The position numbers and the translations under genes are program-made. The notes below the pieces were generated by a model. The model was not told where the DNA came from. It saw nothing but the letters and a program-made list of their open reading frames with translations, and searched no databases. 33,305 nt of DNA. It comes from an uncultured Oscillospiraceae bacterium (GTDB lineage: Bacteria; Bacillota; Clostridia; Oscillospirales; Oscillospiraceae). The stretch lies in assembly GCA_910584045.1 (NCBI GenBank), contig CAJTYO010000028.1, forward strand, positions 1 to 33,305. The letters run 5' to 3'. The stretch's first letter is position 1; each line of letters begins with the position of its first letter. Positions 22,801-31,457 of the stretch are shown here, one piece after another.

Positions 22801-25800
22801 CAACGGTTCTGATGACATAACATTCAAAACCGCTTGGAAGAACGGTGAGACAGTAACCCTCCGCCCCATTTTCCACAGAGACGGCGGGGCTCTGACCGGT
22901 TACTATGTGGACGCCTTCTTCGACCTCTGGTACGACTACGGTGGCAATGAAGGGCTGCAGCCTGTATGGTGCAAGCAAAAGCAGGCTGTTTTTGAAACGG
23001 TGCAGCGCCCGGACTATTACGTACAGGCCAACCTGTTTTACATCCAGTCCGACTGGAAGGCGTTCTCTGTCACCTATCTTATGCTCCGCAGCGCGGAGGT
23101 CATAAATGACGAGCTGGTTTGGAGCGATCCTGTACTCGTCAATAACGGAATCAAGGGCGCAGAGAGATTCCTGGGCGTGTGCCCCGGCCGGGGTATTACG
23201 GTTGCGCTGGATGGAAATAGCGAGCGCATCATCTTCCCGGTGTACGACAACGTTACCAGCGTCGAGCGGGCCAGCACCATCTATTCCGATGATGGCGGCG
23301 CAACCTGGACCCGCGGCATGAGAGTGCCGGAGCTGGGGATCACCAGTAAGGCCAGCGAATCCCAGATTGTTGAGCTGCCCGACGGGACGCTGCGGATGTA
23401 TTCCCGGAATAACAAGAATCAAATCAGCTACGCCGACAGCATCGACAAGGGCATAACCTGGGGCGCTTCCAGCTTTGATACGAACCTGACCTATTGCGGA
23501 GACTGCATGGTTTCCTTTATCAATCTGGAGGGCTCGCTCCTCGCGCCGGACGGCACGCGGTATGACAACCTGATTCTTGCGTCCTATCCCAAGGGTGCGG
23601 CCTACCGGAGCAACGGTGTGATCCGCATCGGCTCCGTTGGAGCGGACAATGTCGTTACATGGCTGAACGACGACGCGATCCGCTATCAGGATCGATTCAA
23701 CTACTCCTGTCTGACCCAGCTGCGGGAGGAAGACAATCCCAACCAGGCCGCCGACTGCTTCGCCGTGCTCTATGAGAAGGACGACGTTGACTTGAGCGGC
23801 AGGGGCGTCATGGCCATGAAGTTCTACAAGCTGACCACGGCGGACCTGCTGGGCGACGAGTGGAGCTTCATCCCCGAGGGCGTGGATGTAGAGCCCTTCG
23901 TCATGAATTTGGCCGCAGATGGTCTGGTGGAGGTAAAGGGCTATAAGCTGCTGGATATGGTCCGGAATGAGACTAAGATCATCACGGCTGAGTGTACCGC
24001 CCCTGTCATGGCTCGGAGCGCCGGTCCCGTAGTGATCTGGAGCTCCTCCAATGTGAATGTGGTCAGCGCAGATGACGGTGTGATCACCGCGAACGGCGCG
24101 GGTATCGCCAAGATTACCGTGACCGCCAGCAACGGAAACCTCACCCGCAGGGCGACCGTGGAGGTCGTTGTGCAGGAGACGGCGGACGAGATCAGCACGC
24201 TGCCCGAAAAATACGGCGTTGACCAAGTCACGGAGAGGGAAGTACCTGCCTCCACTGTTTACCACATGGTGGCAGGCGGGGTGCTGGCAAACGGCGACGA
24301 ATGCCTCATCTATTCCGAGAACGGTACAAGGCTTCTGTATGGCCATCCTGACAGGACGGATCAAAACAATATATCGGGGTACTCGACGAACAGCGAAAAA
24401 ACAGAAATAAACGGGAAAACTGGCGGGGGTGCTATTGAGCAGAATCTGAAATGGACCCTTGTCGCTGCGGGTGATGGATATGCCTTCCGGAATGTGGCTA
24501 CCGGTAAGTACATCACCACAACCGTAAGTACTCACAGCAGTGGACAGCTTGCAGTGAGCGATGATCCTGTTTCTTTCCAAATCATTCATCAGGGCAACGG
24601 TGTTTATAACATTAAGTGTGGGGAGCAATACCTGGCGTTCGCCGGTAAATGGGTGATGCAGGCTGCCCCGGCTGCACTGCGGCTGTACCGCATGGTGACC
24701 GGTACGATCTACGCCACCCACGCCGACGGCCTCAGAGCCCTTCTCCAGGATATGGAGATAGCGGAGAACCTCTATGCCGACGTGCTGGCACTGGAAGGGG
24801 AGTACGCCGGCCAGAGCGAGGCGCGCGAGGCGCAGGACGCGATCGACGCCGCGACCAGGGAGCTTTACGCCAATCTGCGTGCCGGAGAATCCATCAACGT
24901 TCCCACCAGCAGGCCCACCATGCGAGAAAATGACCTGTACCAGGTACAGGTCCTGTGCCTGAGGCACAGGAGCGGCGATGAGGACTGCACGGACCACTGG
25001 TGGAGCACCCCGGCGCCCAATTGGGTATGGGTCGATGATTTCGCCGTAGGCGAAATTGAGAAGAACACCGAGTATCAGCCGGAGACTTACCCCTGGCGCT
25101 GCCCGGTGACGCCCCGCGGGACCCTGGCGTACTATTTAGGCAAGCTCAATGAAAAGTCAGCCGGCCACACACTGGTGACCAAGGAGCTGCCCGTGGCCTA
25201 CTATTACTATAATAGTGACAGCGGGGCATGGGAATTCATCAAGAATAAGACCGCCAACCCCAACTGCACCGTGGGCGATAAGAATGTCTATTCTCTGACC
25301 ATTGAGGCAAACTGCGACCCGGCGCAGGCGCAGGACTGGCTCACCTCCATGGAGGACACGGGCTACGACCGGTTCATCCAGCAGCCCGCCCAGCTGACCG
25401 AAGTGGCTGATCGCAAATACCTGATCCTGGCCCAGAGCGGCGCGGCGGGCGACACCGGGGTCTACGCGCTGTATCTCAACCCGAACAGCGGGGCTCCCGG
25501 CAGCGCTGTGGACACTGTAACCGCCGGACCCTGTGTGGCTCGCCTTGCCAGGGAGGACGGCGATATCGTGGGATATATCCCCGGAACGAACGAAAAACTC
25601 TCGTTGGATCAACTCCTCTTGACCGTGACCAGCGACGGCGGCGGCAAGTTCTATATCGGCAACGGCAGTCTCTACCTGAACTTGAACACCAGGGTCGCCG
25701 ACACGCAAAACGCGCTGACCGTTGAATCCCGCGCCAACACCGGCGGTGCGTATAAGATTTCGGCCGGTAGTCGTGTTCTGACCCTTTTTGTTTACGGACA

Positions 25801-28456
25801 GAACAGCAGCAAGGATAGGTGGCACACGGAATTCTGGGGTCCCAATGCGGATCAGGGCCAGTTTGGGGAATTGGGTTCCAGCTACGTCTATTTCTATCGT
25901 CCCTACGAGGCTGACGGGAGAACAGTGACGGCGTTCAGCAGCGACGGAACGCCAATTACCGCTGTCAACGAAACCCTCACCATTCCTGGCGGTGGCTACA
26001 TCAAGCTGGACGATGTGATCTCCTTCACCGTACCCCGTGCGGTAATGAGCGTTACCGTCTTGGAGAAGTACGCATACACACTGGAGCTGGACGCCAACGG
26101 CGGCTTCTCTGCGCCGCGCTGCACCATCACCATGGAGGACGGCAGCACCAGCTCCGGCGTCACCCGGTCCGGCGCGGCGGGCAGCGGCGTGTTCTTCGCC
26201 CGCACCCGGGAAAACGCAGTCTATTTCGCAGGCCAGGGAGATATTAGAGACTTCTCCTCCCGGAACATTGAAACGCCCCCCTGGCTGAACGCCATCGGCG
26301 ACCGGATTCTTCGCTCCGCGTACATCGGACAGGGCATCACCGGCGTGGGCAGCAATGCCTTCAAGGGCGCGGTGCTGACCAGCGTCACGCTGCCCGACGG
26401 GCTGAAGTCCATCGGCAACAACGCCTTTGAGGCCACCCGCATCCGGTCTGTTACCATCCCCGCAACTGTTGTCTCCATCGGCAGCAGTGCATTCCGGGGC
26501 TGCATGGAGCTGACCGAGGTCTATCTGCCCGCCAGTGTGGCCTCCATCGGTTCCGGCGCTTTCGCCAGCTGTCCCCGCCTGCGCACCGTCACCATTGCCG
26601 GCGACGTCGCCTCCATTCCCAGCAACGCGTTCCAGGCCCTGAGCGGCCACGGCCCGCTGAATCTGGTGATCCATGGCAGTGTTCCCGCAGGCGCTTGGGC
26701 AGGCTATGAGGGCATGGGTTCCTTCCTGCATCAGAACGCCGCCATTGTCTACCTCAGCGCCGTTCCCGGCGCAGAGCTGACGGAGTCGGCTGGCAGCGAC
26801 GCGTACTTTGCCGTTGTTCCGCGCGACGTGGTTCTCCCGGCGCTGCAGTCCGGCATACTGCCGGTGCTGCCCGCCAGGAACGGCGAGGAGTTCACAGGCT
26901 GGCAGGCCGGCGAGACGGGCGAGATCGTGTCCGCGCCTGTTAACCTGCTGGGAGCTCCCGGTATGGGCGCTGCGGACGAGGCTCGGACCGGCGCGGCCAA
27001 GTATCCGGGCGGCACGGTGTTCGTCCCGGTGTGGGGTAGTGATCCTGTTGTCCCGGAAACCGTAACCGTAACCTTTACCGTGGACGGCGTCATCCTGACC
27101 ACCGTCACTGTCAACAGCGGCGAGAGCCTGGGCGAGCAGATGCCCGCCGATCCCGCGCTGGATGGCTTTACCTTCATCGGCTGGGAGGACGCGCAGGGCA
27201 GACCCTTCGGCGCTGACACCCCGGTTGAGGGCGATACGCAGCTTTCCGCCGTCTGGCAGAAGGACGAGGAGCCCGGCGTTCCCGGTGAGGCGACCGTGAC
27301 CTTTATCGTGAACGACGCCGTCCTGACTACCGTTACCGTCAATGAGGGCGAGTGCCTTGGCAGAAAGATGCCCGCCGATCCCATCCGCGAGGGCTATATC
27401 TTCACCGGCTGGCAGGATGAGCAGGGCAACCGCTTTACGGCCGGCACAGCGGTCAGAGCCGGCATGGTGGTCACCGCCGTCTGGCAGAAGGAGGAAGCCG
27501 GTACAGTAACCGTGTACTTCAATCCCAACGGCGGCGTGCTGAGCGGCGCGAGCTCCTTCACGCTGAAGGAGGGCGATTACCTGGCCCTGAGCGACATCCC
27601 CGGCGCCACCCGGACGGGCTACCGTCTGAACGGCTGGTTCACAGAGGACGGCGTCTCCTTCCAGGGAGCGCAGGTCTTCAGCAGCATGACCCTCACCGCC
27701 GGCTGGACCTTGAACGAAACGTCCGGCGGCACCGTGCCCCCGTCCAGCTTCCCGGCGGATACCTTCGTGCCTCCGGTGTTCACCACTACCCCCAAGGAGC
27801 CCGTAGAGGAGGAGCGGATCGAGGAGATCGAGGACTCCGAGGTTCCCGCCGCCGCCGCCAGCTGGCTCAAGACGCCGGAAAACATCGAGGCGGCAGTGGC
27901 AGCCCTTCCCCATCTGGATGTGCCGAAGGCCGCCTGGTATGCGCCCTCTGTGGCCTACGTTTACTCCAACGGCCTGATGAAGGGCGTGAGCGATACGGCA
28001 TTCTCCCCCGACGCAACCCTTAACCGCGGCATGATGGCGCAGATCATTTACAACCTCGCCCGGCAGCCCGACAGCTCCGTGAACACGCTCTTCTCCGACC
28101 TCGACGGCCGGTATTACGCGGAAGCGGTGGCCTGGGGCGCGTCCCGAGGCATTCTCAAGGGCTACAGCGACACTGAGTTTGGCGGCGAAAGAGATCTGAC
28201 CCGTGAGCAGATGGCCGTGATGCTCTATCGCTACGCCGTCGTCTTGAATCTGGTCGGAAACGTGAACCACACGGTTCTGGACAGCTTCAGCGACCGCGGC
28301 ACGATCTCCAGCTGGGCCAAGGAGGCTCTGTCCTGGGCTGTGCAGAACGGTCTGATGCAGGGCCGCGGCAGCGGCGTGCTGGCTCCTCAGGCGAACATCA
28401 CCCGAGCGGAAGCCGCCGCTATTCTGGAGCGATACGGCAAAGCATTCTTCTCCTGA
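19862..28456 (+). CDS. Giant SLH-anchored SGNH esterase / GH33 sialidase
   Basis: A 2864-residue exported surface enzyme. Order by residue: signal peptide 1-28; Pro/Glu-rich linker to 118; unnamed domain copy 1 (135-325). SGNH esterase about 570-760: MGDSITHG with Ser583, LMLGTNDA with Asn652, DNIHPDEAGH with Asp734/His737. Sialidase about 790-1340: YFRIP with Arg817, Asp-boxes SKDGGATW (854), SDDGGATW (1142) and SIDKGITW (1193), Arg1182, Tyr1281 in FNYSCL, Glu1305 in VLYEKD. Then a Big_2-like domain 1369-1436, copy 2 of the unnamed domain (1466-1610), a helical FIVAR-like segment (1618-1672), copy 3 (1843-2020), BspA-type leucine-rich repeats (2145-2260), three InlB-type repeats (2400-2617) and three SLH domains (2686-2862). 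The GTG start follows AAAGGG. The set of residues fits removal of O-acetyl groups and release of sialic acid at the cell surface; specificity is inferred. Confidence 0.92.
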   Translation: MKKNRTRFLSFLLSLVMIVTLVPPAAASQLYEGTDNGVPIEESDGVVPSETPEDGTLPETTPDGTPPVSPEDNAPAEIPEDNTMSENPENSEPPIPPEYNVPFVPNTQPGIPGDVGGDPWNYALEPRTAPSIPGYSLVTDGSQLQAGSNYLIVAQGEHGMYALYPWNRDGTPGNLPAAGYYGTHIAKLSVEDNIVTATTTTAPSQSLSENLNREDLHIAIAPSVSGYTLASAAIQNVSLSLRGTAWCDSNYGGFSITFDAFGAVAIASLTENASDSRALVMSESNGAYEFVNSANGTHFGTDFWGPMNNGSKPAGAPIYIYVEEAPAEFGTNLSQMFINDDSTHNSWVFTGGRTAQGSYQDIGGARSYAGHFEEYIRYSLKTGTDTGSPLLQRHVINVAYEGQSLADVAASFESRIAALNPRAVSYLMESGESVSEYFNENLKILIDSSLALRSGTGMIVIQTLTQEDKLAVDAVLEGLSNEQRPYVKSVLFSLSEGAATARGHLEMARQLAEAVTGESLQDSRWPYKHTSNGTPLGTIPSGFPYKEAVTAEHDGYDIPKTTAVSELASGTSDSLTWLFMGDSITHGAIWTDGFDSLPQLFEKFVKDDLGRMQDIVINTGSSGATAGTTLGDLDRRLNTYSPDVVVLMLGTNDAKSNVGEDVFKRNLVTILDAISAKGAIPVLRTPPPRKDQPANLPNYVQCVREVAAQTGVILVDQYQEWTSLSNWESVFRKDNIHPDEAGHVWMAHQLIYELGLWREGSAICSLEYVVKENAAAPDGYADPPAQPPADFQQPPDVLSGTGSAGPMEGDDTNSYFRIPAMVTLSNGWLVAASDIRWPNTNDSPNNLDTIVSVSKDGGATWDWEAVNYFADFAPSRGPNYYSADGNKVWPSVTNSASFIDPALVVDGSGKLWMLVDLQPPNVNLNQKAQKAGSGFDESGYLMVGYIPESQYDAVVNTNVGLTADSSAQLAQDHYLYRVDINGSDDITFKTAWKNGETVTLRPIFHRDGGALTGYYVDAFFDLWYDYGGNEGLQPVWCKQKQAVFETVQRPDYYVQANLFYIQSDWKAFSVTYLMLRSAEVINDELVWSDPVLVNNGIKGAERFLGVCPGRGITVALDGNSERIIFPVYDNVTSVERASTIYSDDGGATWTRGMRVPELGITSKASESQIVELPDGTLRMYSRNNKNQISYADSIDKGITWGASSFDTNLTYCGDCMVSFINLEGSLLAPDGTRYDNLILASYPKGAAYRSNGVIRIGSVGADNVVTWLNDDAIRYQDRFNYSCLTQLREEDNPNQAADCFAVLYEKDDVDLSGRGVMAMKFYKLTTADLLGDEWSFIPEGVDVEPFVMNLAADGLVEVKGYKLLDMVRNETKIITAECTAPVMARSAGPVVIWSSSNVNVVSADDGVITANGAGIAKITVTASNGNLTRRATVEVVVQETADEISTLPEKYGVDQVTEREVPASTVYHMVAGGVLANGDECLIYSENGTRLLYGHPDRTDQNNISGYSTNSEKTEINGKTGGGAIEQNLKWTLVAAGDGYAFRNVATGKYITTTVSTHSSGQLAVSDDPVSFQIIHQGNGVYNIKCGEQYLAFAGKWVMQAAPAALRLYRMVTGTIYATHADGLRALLQDMEIAENLYADVLALEGEYAGQSEAREAQDAIDAATRELYANLRAGESINVPTSRPTMRENDLYQVQVLCLRHRSGDEDCTDHWWSTPAPNWVWVDDFAVGEIEKNTEYQPETYPWRCPVTPRGTLAYYLGKLNEKSAGHTLVTKELPVAYYYYNSDSGAWEFIKNKTANPNCTVGDKNVYSLTIEANCDPAQAQDWLTSMEDTGYDRFIQQPAQLTEVADRKYLILAQSGAAGDTGVYALYLNPNSGAPGSAVDTVTAGPCVARLAREDGDIVGYIPGTNEKLSLDQLLLTVTSDGGGKFYIGNGSLYLNLNTRVADTQNALTVESRANTGGAYKISAGSRVLTLFVYGQNSSKDRWHTEFWGPNADQGQFGELGSSYVYFYRPYEADGRTVTAFSSDGTPITAVNETLTIPGGGYIKLDDVISFTVPRAVMSVTVLEKYAYTLELDANGGFSAPRCTITMEDGSTSSGVTRSGAAGSGVFFARTRENAVYFAGQGDIRDFSSRNIETPPWLNAIGDRILRSAYIGQGITGVGSNAFKGAVLTSVTLPDGLKSIGNNAFEATRIRSVTIPATVVSIGSSAFRGCMELTEVYLPASVASIGSGAFASCPRLRTVTIAGDVASIPSNAFQALSGHGPLNLVIHGSVPAGAWAGYEGMGSFLHQNAAIVYLSAVPGAELTESAGSDAYFAVVPRDVVLPALQSGILPVLPARNGEEFTGWQAGETGEIVSAPVNLLGAPGMGAADEARTGAAKYPGGTVFVPVWGSDPVVPETVTVTFTVDGVILTTVTVNSGESLGEQMPADPALDGFTFIGWEDAQGRPFGADTPVEGDTQLSAVWQKDEEPGVPGEATVTFIVNDAVLTTVTVNEGECLGRKMPADPIREGYIFTGWQDEQGNRFTAGTAVRAGMVVTAVWQKEEAGTVTVYFNPNGGVLSGASSFTLKEGDYLALSDIPGATRTGYRLNGWFTEDGVSFQGAQVFSSMTLTAGWTLNETSGGTVPPSSFPADTFVPPVFTTTPKEPVEEERIEEIEDSEVPAAAASWLKTPENIEAAVAALPHLDVPKAAWYAPSVAYVYSNGLMKGVSDTAFSPDATLNRGMMAQIIYNLARQPDSSVNTLFSDLDGRYYAEAVAWGASRGILKGYSDTEFGGERDLTREQMAVMLYRYAVVLNLVGNVNHTVLDSFSDRGTISSWAKEALSWAVQNGLMQGRGSGVLAPQANITRAEAAAILERYGKAFFS
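27059..27712 (+). repeat. InlB-B-type repeats within the giant gene
   Basis: Two closely related units (about 27059-27250 and 27293-27490) share VTVTFTVDGVILTTVTV versus ATVTFIVNDAVLTTVTV, then KMPADP/QMPADP and the FTGW/FIGW end with AVWQK. A third, more diverged unit (about 27503-27712) carries VTVYFNPNGGVLSG and ends LTAGW. They are stalk-like beta-grasp modules that raise the enzyme part above the SLH anchor. Confidence 0.75.
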
Positions 28457-28464
28457 CGCATGTC

Positions 28465-28496
28465 CCTGTCCCGGCTCCTTCGGGAGCCGGGACAGG
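28465..28496 (+). other. 14-bp UUCG hairpin between giant gene and beta-helix gene
   Basis: CTGTCCCGGCTCC (28466-28478), loop TTCG, GGAGCCGGGACAG (28483-28495), plus one outer C-G pair. No U-tract follows, and the beta-helix ribosome site is 30 bp downstream. It probably stabilises the upstream mRNA end or lowers read-through rather than terminating fully. No separate promoter for the next gene was found in this 83-bp gap. Confidence 0.65.
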
Positions 28497-28539
28497 AGCA
28501 GAACGGAACATTCCATCATTTTGAAAAAGGAGAAACAGC

Positions 28540-31293
28540 ATGAAAAATAAGAAACTGAACCGTGTCGCCTCTCTCGTGCTCAGCATCGTCATGCTTTTCA
28601 CGCTGGCGGTTCCCGGGACGAGCGTTGCTTTCGCGGCGGGTACGGTCTATGAAAAAACGAATTTGATAACTGATCCCGGATTTGATCTGCCGGATGGCTT
28701 TGTGACGGACAACGCAATTGGACGCTGGAATAATTGGGAAGTTTCCAAAACCGACCAGGGCCGCAGCGGGAGCGGCGTCCAGTTTGCAAAGAAAGAGTCC
28801 TCCCTCCAGTACAACATCGACGGTTCGGAGCTCCAGGTTGGCGCGGCCTATGTCTTTTCCGTTTATGTCAAGATGACAAGCGACAGCGGAAGTCTCCAGG
28901 TAGGCGTTAAAAATCATGGCAGCCCGGAGGAGGTCTTCGTTTCCACTGCCGTCAATGGGCAGGAGTGGACACAGTATTCCGTGCCCTTCACCTATCTCGG
29001 CGGAAACCCCGTTGTGTTTGTCTATAACCCATACGAGAGCCCTGGCACAGCTTATGTGGATGACGCCTCCCTGACCATAGACAGCCCCATTACCAAGGCG
29101 GAGATCAGAAACGGCGGCATTTCCGTTGCGGGCGAGGGTCTGAACATGAACGGCTTCACCGCTGTCTGGACCTCATCCCTCAACCCCAGTAAATCCCAGA
29201 CCCTGGCGCTCACCCCGGATGGCGACGGGCTGACCTTCACCCCCATCTCCGCCGCTCCCCTGGAGCAGACCATCACAGTGATCCTGACCTACGGGGGAGC
29301 GAACATCACGCTCCAATATGCCATAGAGGCGTCCGAGGAGGAGGCGGTTCCCACGCAGGTCAGTGCGGTACAGGCGAGCAACGGTTCCGCCGTCATCACC
29401 CTGCGGGATACGCCCACACAGGCGCCCACCATCGACAGCTTCCAGTTTGAATTGACCGTGGACGGCTCCAAAGCAGCTTTCAGCGCAAGTAATTTCCAGT
29501 ATGATGACGGCAAAACCGTCACCCTGGATTTCGACCCGGTGCCCGCCAGCATGAGCGCTGCGCGGTCAGTCACCCTCACAGTGGCCAGCGGCGAGAGCAG
29601 CGCGGCCGACAGCTTTACCGTGGAAAAGGGCGTCTGCAAGACCTACTACGTGTCCTCCGCCACGGGCAGCGATTCCAATGACGGCCTCTCCGAGGCGTCG
29701 CCCATTAAGAGCCTTGCAAAGCTGAATACCATCCAGTTTGTCCCCGGCGACCGCATCCTGTTCAGATCCGGCGACACGTTTGTCGGGATGTTCAGGCCCC
29801 GCGGCTCCGGCATGGAGGGGGCGCCCATCGTGGTCTCCAGCTACGGCGGCGAGGTCCGGCCCGTGATTCAGTCAGACCCCAATACCCGTCTCCCGTACCT
29901 CCTTGGCGCCGGCGGAGGAAACAGCAGTCAGATCAATGGCGCAATTCTGCTGGAGAACGTGGAATACTGGGAGATCCGGAATCTGGAGCTTCATGATCCC
30001 AGCTATGATGAAAACGACCACGCGACCAGCAAGCTTACCGTCTATAACGCCGGTATCCGGGTGGTCAACGAGGACCAGGGCGACCTGACCCACTTTATTT
30101 TTGACAACCTGTACATCCACGGTTTCCGGGGACCCGGCACGAATCTGGGTAAGACCTCCGGCGGCATCCAGTTTAACGTCAACATCAAGGATGCGGACCT
30201 CAGCAAGGCGGTTCCCTCCTGCTTCGTGGACGTGAGCATCACTAACTGCGAGATCGCCTTCTGCGGCCGGAGCGGCATTAACACCCTTACCAGATGGGGC
30301 CACCGCACGGTCACCGCCAACGGCGACCCCTGGGCCAACTTCCCCGGAGGCGAGTACTCCTCGAGCCTGACCTACTACCCCAACCGGGATTTCTACATGG
30401 CAAATTGCCGCATACACGACATTGACGGCGACGGGCTCATTGTGGACACCTGGTCCAACGCTGTGATCGAGAACAACACGGTTTACAGATGTGCGATCCA
30501 TCTGACCCAAGAGTCGTCCGCCGCCGTGGGTATGTTCAACTGGAACTCGGATAATGTGGTATTCCAGTATAACGAATGCTATGAAAACGGCATGAATGCG
30601 ACCCGGGATGATACAAAAGTTGGCGGCACCGTTCTTACTGGAGTTATATCCCAGGACGGGCAGGGCATTGAGGTGGATGCACTGAATCAAAACACCTGGG
30701 TGCAGTACAATTACCTCCATGACAACTCCTGCTTCATGATGCTGTGCTGCTTCTCCTCGACTTACAGGAGCTATAATACCTGGATTCGGTACAATCTCAG
30801 CGAGAATGAAGGCTACGGCAGGAACAACAAAATTGAGCCGATGGGTTACTTCTATAACGGTGAGTTTGGATTCAACACCGAGGTCTATAACAACACGCTG
30901 GTGCTGAACCAAAATACGCTGAAAGATGGAAAGATCTATCTGCTCAGCCGCAATGCACGGGCGGATAACGTCTACAAGTTCTACAACAATATTTTCTACT
31001 ACACCGGCAATACTCCGGTAGAGGTGGACAACTGGCGTACCGGCGGTACGGACTTCCGGAACAATGTCTTCGTCAACATCAGCAACGCTCCGGCCGGCGG
31101 CGGGAATACTGCGGCGAACGCTTCCATCTTCGCCGGCGGAACCGGGCTGGACGCCTACCGGCTTGTGACCGATGCGTACAATGGCCGGGGCGCGTCCCTG
31201 GACAGCATGAGCGACAAGATGTTCAGCGGAACAGATATAGTCGGCGAGCCTGTTACCGCGCCCGGTATTGGCGCATTTGCCAGCACGAAGTAA
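28540..31293 (+). CDS. Exported right-handed beta-helix protein with CBM-like modules
   Basis: A 917-residue secreted protein. The signal peptide (MKNKKLNRVASLVLSIVMLF, predicted cleavage near residue 33) is followed by a jelly-roll carbohydrate-binding-type module (about 36-185: NLITDPGFDLPDG at its start, TAYVDDASLTI at its end), two Ig-like domains (about 186-365; the first is CBM_X2-like, with TALTPDG-type strands) and a parallel beta-helix (about 368-917). The helix opens YYVSSATGSDSNDGLSEASP and contains repeated strand-turn units such as ENVEYWEIRNLEL, ITNCEIAFCGRSGINTL and VIENNTVYRC. This fold is typical of polysaccharide lyases and some glycosidases; no named family is assigned. It lacks SLH or LPXTG anchors. 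AAAAAGGAG precedes the ATG. Probably cotranscribed with the sialidase gene. Confidence 0.85.
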   Translation: MKNKKLNRVASLVLSIVMLFTLAVPGTSVAFAAGTVYEKTNLITDPGFDLPDGFVTDNAIGRWNNWEVSKTDQGRSGSGVQFAKKESSLQYNIDGSELQVGAAYVFSVYVKMTSDSGSLQVGVKNHGSPEEVFVSTAVNGQEWTQYSVPFTYLGGNPVVFVYNPYESPGTAYVDDASLTIDSPITKAEIRNGGISVAGEGLNMNGFTAVWTSSLNPSKSQTLALTPDGDGLTFTPISAAPLEQTITVILTYGGANITLQYAIEASEEEAVPTQVSAVQASNGSAVITLRDTPTQAPTIDSFQFELTVDGSKAAFSASNFQYDDGKTVTLDFDPVPASMSAARSVTLTVASGESSAADSFTVEKGVCKTYYVSSATGSDSNDGLSEASPIKSLAKLNTIQFVPGDRILFRSGDTFVGMFRPRGSGMEGAPIVVSSYGGEVRPVIQSDPNTRLPYLLGAGGGNSSQINGAILLENVEYWEIRNLELHDPSYDENDHATSKLTVYNAGIRVVNEDQGDLTHFIFDNLYIHGFRGPGTNLGKTSGGIQFNVNIKDADLSKAVPSCFVDVSITNCEIAFCGRSGINTLTRWGHRTVTANGDPWANFPGGEYSSSLTYYPNRDFYMANCRIHDIDGDGLIVDTWSNAVIENNTVYRCAIHLTQESSAAVGMFNWNSDNVVFQYNECYENGMNATRDDTKVGGTVLTGVISQDGQGIEVDALNQNTWVQYNYLHDNSCFMMLCCFSSTYRSYNTWIRYNLSENEGYGRNNKIEPMGYFYNGEFGFNTEVYNNTLVLNQNTLKDGKIYLLSRNARADNVYKFYNNIFYYTGNTPVEVDNWRTGGTDFRNNVFVNISNAPAGGGNTAANASIFAGGTGLDAYRLVTDAYNGRGASLDSMSDKMFSGTDIVGEPVTAPGIGAFASTK

Positions 31294-31326
31294 AAAACGC
31301 CGGATATGGCGGATATACCCGAGCAG

Positions 31327-31360
31327 AAAAAGGGGACCGGAGCGATTCGGTCCCCTTTTT
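31327..31360 (+). terminator. Terminator after the beta-helix gene
   Basis: AAAAAGGGGACCG (31327-31339) pairs perfectly with CGGTCCCCTTTTT (31348-31360), loop of 8 nt, with the U-tract built into the stem. Ends the sialidase/beta-helix unit; the A-rich 5' arm makes it usable from both strands. Confidence 0.88.
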
Positions 31361-31387
31361 CGTTCAGAAATCCGAAAAGAGGATGAT

Positions 31388-31416
31388 TTGAATTTTCCGG
31401 CGAATTGTGGTATACT
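31388..31416 (+). promoter_or_regulatory. Promoter of the SurA/PrsA-like gene
   Basis: TTGAAT (31388-31393), a 17-bp spacer and TATACT (31411-31416), 41 bp before the gene start. Confidence 0.72.
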
Positions 31417-31457
31417 GGCCTAAAACGGCGCATGTATGGGATTGGAGGAGATTCAGC

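Noticed and set aside
22046..24997. Minus-strand open frame of 983 codons antisense to the giant gene
   Set aside because: It is the mirror of a strongly supported sialidase gene, rich in His/Gly/Val/Gln, with no recognisable domain and no ribosome site. Long antisense frames are expected at this GC content.
27059..27712. Direct repeats as a possible CRISPR or satellite
   Set aside because: They are codon-phased protein repeats of the InlB type, about 200-230 bp long and diverged, without spacers.
25157..28519. Minus-strand open frame of 1120 codons antisense to the C-terminal part of the giant gene
   Set aside because: Same reasons; the plus strand encodes clear leucine-rich, InlB-type and SLH repeats.
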